Assembly: GCA_023415895.1 (NCBI GenBank)
Contig: JAEZJA010000046.1
Coordinates: 1 to 6,914 of the forward strand
Origin: Bacillota bacterium
GTDB taxonomy: Bacteria > Bacillota > Clostridia > Oscillospirales > Acutalibacteraceae
Reading direction: 5' to 3'
DNA: 6,914 nt
Position 1 is the first letter of the stretch, and the number at the start of each line of letters is the position of its first letter. The notes under the pieces were generated by a model, which saw only the letters and a program-made list of their open reading frames with translations, did no database searches and was not told where the DNA came from. This document shows positions 1 through 5,252 of this stretch, piece after piece. The position numbers were made by a program, and so were the translations under genes.

Positions 1-1
1 C

Positions 2-898
2 ATTGGGGGAATACAGCAAACTGACGATGCGGATTCGCCGCTGCTCAACACTCCCGATTTTCTCAGCACAACCATTTTACTCAATGGCGAGCGCATTCAC
101 CCCATGCACGAGCGTTCTTATAATTTCTGGCAATCTCTCGATTTACGTACCGGTGTCCTCTGCCGGAAATACACCTTTACCTCTGCGAAGGACGAGCATT
201 TCGTTGTGACTATCGAGCGCTTTGTGAGCATGTCCAATGTTCATCAGTGTGGCCTGCGCATACGCATACATTCTATCAATTGCTGCGGATTGGTGACGGT
301 GGAAACGGGAATCGATGCGGATGTATGCTTCAAAACGGATGGTCACAACTCTCGAACGTGTTGCTATCCGTTTGATTCTCTCGAAATGGTGACACGCGTA
401 AACGGCGGACAGTTGCTCGTAAAAGAGCCCTCAGCAGGCCGCTTCATCTGCGAAAGTTACGGCATCACGGCGTCGGGTATTTCCTATCTGTGTGATTCCT
501 TCCATTGCCAAAAAACCGTCGCCTCCCAGATTACCTGCTTGATACATCCGGGGGATGCCGTTACCATTGACAAGCTGATTGCCGTTTATACCTCGCGAAG
601 CAACTTGCAGGAGCTGCGCACAATAACAGACGCCGCCTTGAAAGAAGCGCTGGAGCTTGGCTATGAGCGCATGCGGGAACAGCATATCGCCGCGTGGCGG
701 AACATGTGGGAGCTGGATCATGTGCGGCTGATCGGCCAACACACCCCGAAATCCGCCCTGCAATACTGCAACTATTGCTACATCCGAAAAAAAGCCCCCC
801 CCATCAACAACGAGCACCTGCACATGCATATGCCCTTTGAGAAGAATTTAATTCTTGATTATCAGACGATACAAAGTGAGTTAAACAAGGGTCAATAA
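2..898 (+). CDS. GH65-type glycoside phosphorylase/hydrolase, N-terminal domain only; 5' end outside window, 3' truncated (possible pseudogene)
   Basis: The frame is open from the left edge (first full codon at 2), so the true start lies upstream; the ATG at 104 is internal, because family-like sequence (PDFLSTTILLNGERI) precedes it. Recognisable GH65 N-terminal beta-sandwich motifs, in in-window codon numbers, are SLDLRTGVLCR (45-55), ERFVS (72-76) and the domain-closing AAWRNMWELDHVRL (230-243), followed by ALQYCNYCYI where the family has ALRFNLFxL. GH65 enzymes (kojibiose, maltose and trehalose phosphorylases) then continue with roughly 450-500 residues of (alpha/alpha)6 catalytic barrel carrying the general-acid Glu. 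Here the frame ends about 45 residues later at TAA 896-898, with no barrel. The protein also has 13 Cys between codons 54 and 260, and its base composition looks less GC-rich than the operon next door. Both fit relaxed selection or a different origin. Family assignment is by motif recall; substrate cannot be told. An intact stand-alone domain is possible but less likely. Confidence 0.72.
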   Translation: MGGIQQTDDADSPLLNTPDFLSTTILLNGERIHPMHERSYNFWQSLDLRTGVLCRKYTFTSAKDEHFVVTIERFVSMSNVHQCGLRIRIHSINCCGLVTVETGIDADVCFKTDGHNSRTCCYPFDSLEMVTRVNGGQLLVKEPSAGRFICESYGITASGISYLCDSFHCQKTVASQITCLIHPGDAVTIDKLIAVYTSRSNLQELRTITDAALKEALELGYERMREQHIAAWRNMWELDHVRLIGQHTPKSALQYCNYCYIRKKAPPINNEHLHMHMPFEKNLILDYQTIQSELNKGQ

Positions 899-908
899 AG
901 CACCTAAA

Positions 909-955
909 AAGCGCGGCGCTTTCCGGAGCCTATCGTCCGGACAAACGCCGCGCTT
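909..955. terminator. Bidirectional two-tier hairpin terminator between convergent genes
   Basis: The outer stem is 10 bp (909-918 with 946-955, core GCGCGGCG/CGCCGCGC). The inner stem is TCCGGA (922-927 with 936-941) around an 8-nt loop. On the minus strand the stem is followed by a U5 run (906-910), a good Rho-independent terminator for the lysC end of the operon, whose stop is at 973-975. On the plus strand the trailing TTGGTATTTT is weaker but could end the GH65-type gene, whose stop is at 896-898. Confidence 0.85.
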
Positions 956-972
956 GGTATTTTATACAGGCA

Positions 973-1458
973 CTACACCGCCATGGAATCATCAAAGAAG
1001 GCGGCATGAACGATGGCAACGGCACGTTCGGCATCTTTTTTATCAATGAGCACCGATACCTTGATCTCACTCGTGGAGATCATCTGGATGTTGATATTCG
1101 CGTCGCCGAGTGCCTCAAACATACGGGCCGCCACTCCCTCGTGAGTCTCCATGCCCGCTCCGACCACGGAAATCTTGGCCACGCTGGTATCCGCCGTCAG
1201 GCTCTTGGCGCCGACCATGTCACAATATTCTTGCAGCACCGCCACCGCTTCTTGCCCCTTATCCTCAGCGACCGTGAAGGTAATGTCCTTGGTGCCGTCA
1301 CGTCCGACCGACTGCAGGATGATATCCACATTGATGTGCGCCTTGGCAATCCGTGAGAAAATTTTGAAAGCAATACCCGGTTCATCGGGTATTCCCACAA
1401 TCATGATACGCGCAACATTGGCGTCCTTCGCGACGCTCTTGATCAGCATTTTTTCCAT
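973..1458 (-). CDS. Predicted internal start in lysC: separate aspartokinase beta (ACT-ACT) subunit
   Basis: Met245 of LysC (ATG at 1458-1456, in frame) is preceded by a perfect AAGGAGG at 1473-1467, with 8 nt spacing. This is a better site than that of lysC itself. Initiation here would yield a 161-aa protein with only the two ACT domains. In Bacillus subtilis aspartokinase II and in Corynebacterium, lysC is known to encode such an overlapping in-frame beta subunit that assembles as alpha2beta2. The position here, just before the first ACT domain, matches that arrangement. The SD and ATG are seen directly; translation from them is inferred. A second in-frame Met248 (1449-1447) sits 17 nt from the SD and is a poorer candidate. 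Confidence 0.6.
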   Translation of the reverse strand: MEKMLIKSVAKDANVARIMIVGIPDEPGIAFKIFSRIAKAHINVDIILQSVGRDGTKDITFTVAEDKGQEAVAVLQEYCDMVGAKSLTADTSVAKISVVGAGMETHEGVAARMFEALGDANINIQMISTSEIKVSVLIDKKDAERAVAIVHAAFFDDSMAV

Positions 1459-2190
1459 TTTAGCGGCCTCCTTGACCTTGGTGCCGGGCACCCGATTTAA
1501 ACTTGACAGAACCTCAAGCTCCACATTGTATTTTTTCGCCATTTCCACCGAGCGATTGTTCAGCACCTGGGCGCCGAGCGTCGCCAGTTCGAGCATTTCG
1601 TCGTAAGTAATCTCCTCCAGCTTTTGCGCATTGACGACTTTGCGCGGATCAGCCGTATACACACCCTCCACATCGGTATAGATCTGGCACAAGTCGGCAT
1701 GCATCGAGGCGGCAATCGCGACTGCGCTCGTATCCGATCCGCCGCGACCCAGCGTCGTGACATCGCCCATGCGGTTGATGCCTTGGAAACCGGCGACCAC
1801 CACAATTTTCTTCTTGTCCAGCTCGGCCTGAATGCGCTCAGTCTGGATACGCTTGATGCGTGCCGCACCGTAGGTCGAATTGGTGCTGAAGCCCGCCTGC
1901 CAACCCAGCAGGGAAATTACAGGATACCCCAGCTTCTCAATCGCCATAGCCAACAGGGCAATGGAAATTTGCTCACCGGCCGACAACAGCATATCCATCT
2001 CGCGGCGGCTGGCGTGTGTATTAATCTCTTTGGCTTTATCGATCAAATCGTCCGTGGTATCGCCCTGAGCCGAAACCACGACGACGATATCGTTCCCTTC
2101 CTTGTATTTGTCGGTCACGATTTGCGCAACATTAAACACCCTTTGGGCATTGGCGACGGAGCTGCCGCCGAATTTCTGTACTACCAGCAT
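973..2190 (-). CDS. lysC: Aspartokinase (aspartate kinase), monofunctional, Bacillus LysC-type
   Basis: The enzyme phosphorylates L-aspartate with ATP to 4-phospho-L-aspartate, the first committed step to lysine, threonine and methionine, in the cytoplasm. The product is 405 aa, close to the roughly 400-410 usual for this class. Kinase motifs are VQKFGGSSV (4-12), AGEQIS (71-76), GFQG (134-137), GRGGSDTSA (148-156) and YTDVEGVYTADPR (171-183). Two ACT domains follow, about 258-310 (with IPDEPGIAFKIF) and 336-398 (with ISTSEIKVSVLI); in this family they form the lysine/threonine feedback site. The start ATG at 2190 gives the family-typical MLVVQKFGGSS opening. Its ribosome binding site is mediocre: AAAGG, 12 nt upstream. 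The gene is last in the operon, 66 nt after thrB with no convincing promoter in the gap, and ends before the terminator at 909-955. Residue 42 reads VSAQG where many homologues have VSAMG, which is unlikely to matter. Confidence 0.97.
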   Translation of the reverse strand: MLVVQKFGGSSVANAQRVFNVAQIVTDKYKEGNDIVVVVSAQGDTTDDLIDKAKEINTHASRREMDMLLSAGEQISIALLAMAIEKLGYPVISLLGWQAGFSTNSTYGAARIKRIQTERIQAELDKKKIVVVAGFQGINRMGDVTTLGRGGSDTSAVAIAASMHADLCQIYTDVEGVYTADPRKVVNAQKLEEITYDEMLELATLGAQVLNNRSVEMAKKYNVELEVLSSLNRVPGTKVKEAAKMEKMLIKSVAKDANVARIMIVGIPDEPGIAFKIFSRIAKAHINVDIILQSVGRDGTKDITFTVAEDKGQEAVAVLQEYCDMVGAKSLTADTSVAKISVVGAGMETHEGVAARMFEALGDANINIQMISTSEIKVSVLIDKKDAERAVAIVHAAFFDDSMAV

Positions 2191-2256
2191 CGAAATACCA
2201 AACCTTTCTGCTTTAAATCAAGAGAATGTGCAGCGTTGACACACCATCATTATTGT

Positions 2257-3168
2257 TTATACAAATTCCACGGACGCACCGTCCTGGGCACAGTCCAGAA
2301 GCTGCACCTGCCAGCCGGTAAGTCCCGTCTGCATAAGCAGCCCGCGCGCCTGCTGCTCAAAGGCCACGTTGTCGCGATCAATAATCGCAAGCACCGACGG
2401 CCCTGCACCGCTGATGGACACCGAATAGGCCCCCAGCTCATAGGCGGTATAGAATACCTGCTCGGCTCCGGGAATCAGGGGGAAGCGATGGGGTTGGTGC
2501 AGACGATCCTGCACAGCCACCCGCAAATTCTCAAGTCTTCCCGAAAACAGAGAGGCCGTCATCAGCGCCGTGCGCGAAAGGTTATACACCGCATCCGTGA
2601 GGGCAACCTGGTTGGGAAGCACCGACCGCGCGACCTCGGTCTTAAGCTCAAAATCAGGGATGAAGAGGGCGAACCGGAACCGTTCGGACACGGGCACGCT
2701 GACGGTATACACCCGCCCGCCTTCCATTACCGAGGTCACCAGCCCCCCCAGCAGAGCAGGAGCGGTGTTGTCGGGGTGCCCTTCAAGCGCCGCCGCCAGA
2801 TCACCGATGTCGGTGGATGACAGTGGACTGCCCAGCAGGGTATTGGCGCCGAGCAAACCGGCCACCAAACAGGCGGAGGAGCTCCCCAATCCACGCGTCA
2901 TGGGAATATTGTTTTCCTGTCGGATGTGCAGCCCCCGAAAGGGATGCCCGCACCGCTCATACAGAATCTTTGCCGTCTGGTAGATCATATTGCTCTCGTC
3001 CAAGGGGATGCCCACCCCATCGACCGATTCAATTCGGCATTCCGGGGCATTGGGGGACGCATCGGCCTCCTCCATCCACACCCGGTTGTACAGCGTCAGC
3101 GCAAGGCCCAGCGCATCAAAACCGGCTCCCAGATTGGCACTCGAAGCGGGTACCGTTACTTTTATCAT
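2257..3168 (-). CDS. thrB: Homoserine kinase (GHMP family)
   Basis: The enzyme transfers phosphate from ATP to L-homoserine to give O-phospho-L-homoserine, the substrate of threonine synthase. The 303-aa product is in the usual range (about 300-310). GHMP motifs are PASSANLGAGFDALGLAL (7-24), the ATP-binding loop TRGLGSSSA (91-99), the conserved EGHPDNTAPALLGGL (129-143), VARSVLP (179-185) and the C-terminal SISGAGPS (251-258). I chose the ATG at 3168, which gives the family-typical MIKVTVPASSANLG opening and has a purine-rich GAGATGGGA about 8 nt upstream. A TTG at 3216 would extend the protein by 16 residues and overlap the hom stop by 4 nt (TTGA), but the added residues match nothing in the family. 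With the ATG start the gap after hom is 44 nt. It is the third gene of the aspartate-family operon and no key residue appears missing. Confidence 0.95.
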   Translation of the reverse strand: MIKVTVPASSANLGAGFDALGLALTLYNRVWMEEADASPNAPECRIESVDGVGIPLDESNMIYQTAKILYERCGHPFRGLHIRQENNIPMTRGLGSSSACLVAGLLGANTLLGSPLSSTDIGDLAAALEGHPDNTAPALLGGLVTSVMEGGRVYTVSVPVSERFRFALFIPDFELKTEVARSVLPNQVALTDAVYNLSRTALMTASLFSGRLENLRVAVQDRLHQPHRFPLIPGAEQVFYTAYELGAYSVSISGAGPSVLAIIDRDNVAFEQQARGLLMQTGLTGWQVQLLDCAQDGASVEFV

Positions 3169-3212
3169 ATGCGAAATCCCATCTCTCTTTGCAGAGGAAA
3201 CGCTCGAAAAAC

Positions 3213-4448
3213 TCAATCCGCCATTCGAAGCTTACTAATGATCGAAACATTTGTCAAGCCCTGCAATGCTTCCTCCAGCCGATTTAGGTTGATCAGCGGT
3301 GTCACAAGCGCAAATTCGTCCGCTGGCGCATCCTCCACCGTAACCAATTGGCACGCCCCGAACGCCGCCTCCAGCGCCGAAACCACCGCCTGCCGATCAC
3401 CGCTGCGCAGCCGCAGGAAGAAGGCGCAGTCCATCTGGCGATAATCGGCCACATAGCCATCCTGTCCGCGCTCCCAGAACAAATACTTGCGCGCACCCAG
3501 ATGTTTGACCTCATCAATGATATCGGCGACCACAGCACTTGCTGTAGGCATTTTTCCCGCTCCGCGTCCGTAAAATACCACGTCACCGATCGCGTCGCCA
3601 CGCACCATGATGCCGTTGAACACATCGTTGACCTCGGAAAGCTGACTGTCGTGCGGCAGCACCATGGGGGCCACCAGACAGTCCAGTCGTCCGTCCTCTC
3701 GCTTGCACGCCCGGCCGATCAGCTTAATCACACCACCCCAGGCGTGGGCATAGCGCACATCCTCCAGCGTCAGGCTCGTGATGCCCTCGGTATGCACCTG
3801 ATCGGGATACACATGCTTGCCAAAGGCCAGAGAGGCCAAAATGCTGATCTTGCGGCAGGCATCCAGCCCCTCCACATCGGCGGCGGGATTGCGCTCAGCA
3901 TACCCCAGCTTCTGCGCCATGATCAGCGCATCTTCAAAGGCCATCCCTTCATGAATCATCTTGGTGAGAATGAAATTGGTGGTGCCGTTAAGAATACCCG
4001 CAATCTCATAGACCTCGTTGGCGGCCAGACATTGATCAATCGGACGCAGGATGGGAATCCCACCGCCCACGCTTGCCTCGAACAGGAAATTGAGGTTGTT
4101 GGCGCGCGCGATCTCCAGCAGCTCATCGCCCTTGGCCGCCACCAGTTCCTTGTTGGAGGTCACCACGCTCTTGCCGTTTTGCAGGCATCTCTTGACAAAG
4201 TCATAAGCCGGATGAAGTCCGCCCATCGTCTCCACAACAATGCGGATTTCCGGATCCTTCAGAATTTCTTCAAAATCGGTTGTGAACCGGTCTGCCAACG
4301 GGTTATCGGGGAAAGAGCGCAGATCGAGTATCCGCCGGATCCCGATGGGTTCTCCCGCCTTATGTGCAATGCTTTTCGCATTTTTCATCAGCAACTCGGC
4401 AACGCCCGATCCGACCGTTCCGTACCCCATAATTGCAACCTGTACCAT
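3213..4448 (-). CDS. hom: Homoserine dehydrogenase with degenerate C-terminal ACT domain
   Basis: The enzyme reduces L-aspartate 4-semialdehyde to L-homoserine with NAD(P)H. The product is 411 aa, slightly shorter than Bacillus Hom (about 430). The Rossmann dinucleotide site is GYGTVGSG (8-15). VTSNKEL (96-102), EASVGGGIPI (124-133) and AGILNGTTNFILTKM (150-164) are hallmark segments. The catalytic stretch AERNPAADVEGLDACRKI (184-201) carries Asp196 and Lys200, which correspond to the catalytic Asp/Lys pair of the family. GRGAGKMPTASAVVAD (294-309) closes the catalytic domain. An ACT-like tail occupies about 338-411, but where the family has a D-x-P-G-V loop this protein reads GDRQAVV (350-356), so threonine sensing may be altered. 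The start ATG at 4448 has CAGGCAGGT upstream. The gene lies 41 nt after the HTH-ACT gene and 44 nt before thrB, which fits one transcript. Confidence 0.97.
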   Translation of the reverse strand: MVQVAIMGYGTVGSGVAELLMKNAKSIAHKAGEPIGIRRILDLRSFPDNPLADRFTTDFEEILKDPEIRIVVETMGGLHPAYDFVKRCLQNGKSVVTSNKELVAAKGDELLEIARANNLNFLFEASVGGGIPILRPIDQCLAANEVYEIAGILNGTTNFILTKMIHEGMAFEDALIMAQKLGYAERNPAADVEGLDACRKISILASLAFGKHVYPDQVHTEGITSLTLEDVRYAHAWGGVIKLIGRACKREDGRLDCLVAPMVLPHDSQLSEVNDVFNGIMVRGDAIGDVVFYGRGAGKMPTASAVVADIIDEVKHLGARKYLFWERGQDGYVADYRQMDCAFFLRLRSGDRQAVVSALEAAFGACQLVTVEDAPADEFALVTPLINLNRLEEALQGLTNVSIISKLRMAD

Positions 4449-4489
4449 GAATACCTGCCTGCCTTTCTCTATCTAAACCAATGGTTACG

Positions 4490-4948
4490 CTAAAGCTCCG
4501 CACCCGAGAAACGAACGATGCGTTCTACGCCCTCAATGCCCGTCAGCGACTGCATAAAATCATCCGCCGGCATTTTCAGCAGATCAATACGTGCGGACAC
4601 CGACACCGACGCCGTTCCTCCCGCCGGAATGTTCTGATTGACCGTCAGAATGTTCGCGCCCGCCGCCGCGAAGGATGACAGAAGCTGTGATAAGATGCCG
4701 GGCTGATCGCGTAGAACGAGATGCACGGTCAATATGCGTCCCGATTTTTGCGCATCATAGGCAAAAACCGCATCCTTATACTTATAAAAAGCACTCCGGG
4801 AAATGCCTGCCATGCGTGCGGCCTCGGCCGCCGAGGAGGCTTTACCGGTGGACAACATTTGCTTAGCCTCGACCACATGAGTAAACACATCGGGCAGTAC
4901 GGCCGCATTCACCAAAAGAAGCCCATGATTTCCGCAGTTTTCATTCAT
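4490..4948 (-). CDS. pheB: PheB-like HTH-ACT domain protein (UPF0735 family)
   Basis: This is a small (152 aa) protein of the PheB/UPF0735 family, whose members commonly sit next to homoserine genes in Firmicutes; their biochemical role is poorly established, though B. subtilis PheB was historically named for phenylalanine metabolism. N-terminal residues 17-64 hold the family pattern VLPDVFTHVVEAKQML and a helix-turn-helix-like stretch AAEAARMAGISRSAFYKYKDAVF (40-62). Residues 72-148 form an ACT domain with an intact D-Q-P-G-I-L ligand loop (81-86) and the IPAGGTASVSVS strand region (107-118). I chose ATG 4948 because GGGAGG lies 8 nt upstream; a GTG at 4957 overlaps that SD and cannot use it. 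As first gene of the operon it may be a regulator sensing an amino acid, but DNA binding is inference. Confidence 0.9.
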   Translation of the reverse strand: MNENCGNHGLLLVNAAVLPDVFTHVVEAKQMLSTGKASSAAEAARMAGISRSAFYKYKDAVFAYDAQKSGRILTVHLVLRDQPGILSQLLSSFAAAGANILTVNQNIPAGGTASVSVSARIDLLKMPADDFMQSLTGIEGVERIVRFSGAEL

Positions 4949-4968
4949 GCTGTACACCTCCCGCGTAC

Positions 4969-4993
4969 TAGTGTATTACTATGGAATACACTA
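4969..4993. promoter_or_regulatory. Operator-like perfect inverted repeat over the operon -10 box
   Basis: TAGTGTATT-N7-AATACACTA is a perfect 9-bp inverted repeat with a 7-nt spacer (4978-4984). It overlaps the predicted -10 (4990-4995) and the start point, the classic position for a repressor site. The AGTGTA...TACACT ends resemble sites of the GntR/YtrA type, though the spacing here is 11 nt rather than the 13 I recall for YtrA. The binding protein is unknown. Confidence 0.55.
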
Positions 4994-5018
4994 TACCATT
5001 CTATTCCGATCTCTTCAA
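4990..5018 (-). promoter_or_regulatory. Predicted sigma-A promoter of the pheB-hom-thrB-lysC operon
   Basis: Read on the minus strand, TTGAAG (5018-5013) and TATAGT (4995-4990) are separated by exactly 17 nt. Transcription would start near 4983, leaving a leader of about 35 nt before the ATG at 4948. That is too short for a T-box or lysine riboswitch. Confidence 0.65.
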
Positions 5019-5035
5019 GCCGGTAATTCCCTGAA

Positions 5036-5062
5036 TTCGGATAAATTCTATACTTATCCGAA
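5036..5062. repeat. Perfect 9-bp inverted repeat upstream of the operon -35
   Basis: TTCGGATAA-N9-TTATCCGAA is a perfect dyad with a 9-nt spacer (5045-5053), lying about 18 bp upstream of the predicted -35 at 5018-5013. It is most simply a binding site for a dimeric regulator. The minus-strand arm ACTTCGGATAA also resembles a Xer/dif half-site (see findings). Confidence 0.6.
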
Positions 5063-5119
5063 GTTATCGCGTGATTTCTTCTGTTTTCTTCAAATATCAC
5101 AATTTCGGTGTTAATGTCC

Positions 5120-5148
5120 TTGCAGAATCTTTACAAATCCTTTATATT
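5120..5148 (+). promoter_or_regulatory. Possible weak promoter of the foldase gene
   Basis: TTGCAG (5120-5125) and TATATT (5143-5148) are 17 nt apart. The -35 match is poor (3 of 6) and the -10 match good (5 of 6). Other AT-rich pairings such as TTTACA at 5130 have spacing that is too short, so the exact promoter is uncertain. It would leave a leader of roughly 100 nt. Confidence 0.3.
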
Positions 5149-5252
5149 TTATACATCGAGCAGACAAGCAGTGCGTGTACACTGGAATACAATAGGCACC
5201 AACGGCTCCGCGGCCAAGAAAATACCACAAAAGCAAGGAAGGATTGTTGAAA

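Larger units (their letters stand above)
4949..5252. promoter_or_regulatory. Divergent intergenic control region between the hom operon and the foldase gene
   Basis: This is an AT-richer 304-base stretch with no gene. It holds the minus-strand operon promoter, two perfect 9-bp inverted repeats (4969-4993 and 5036-5062), three AATTC pentamers at 5025, 5034 and 5044, a possible weak plus-strand promoter near 5120-5148, and the RBS of the foldase gene at 5235-5242. A 9-base direct repeat, TGGAATACA, occurs at 4982-4990 and 5183-5191. I see no riboswitch, tRNA or T-box signature. Confidence 0.7.

Noticed and set aside
431..829. Minus-strand open frame opposite the GH65 domain
   Set aside because: No family resemblance or RBS; the plus strand carries recognisable GH65 motifs.
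2191..2256. Possible separate promoter or regulatory leader for lysC in the thrB-lysC gap
   Set aside because: The 66-nt gap has no convincing -35/-10 pair and is far too short for a lysine riboswitch.
1624..2820. Long plus-strand open frame (398 codons) opposite lysC and thrB
   Set aside because: It is antisense to two clear enzymes, shows no recognisable family, has low-complexity His/Arg/Gly-rich composition typical of a shadow of GC-biased codons, and crosses the thrB-lysC gap without a credible RBS.
3348..4493. Long plus-strand open frame (381 codons) opposite hom
   Set aside because: Antisense shadow of hom; composition is His/Gln/Arg-rich and no motif is recognisable. The length follows from third-position GC bias of hom.
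5170..5184. Small dyad CAGTG-N5-CACTG with GTGTACAC near the foldase 5' end
   Set aside because: The arms are only 5 bp and not placed against a firm promoter; within chance expectation.
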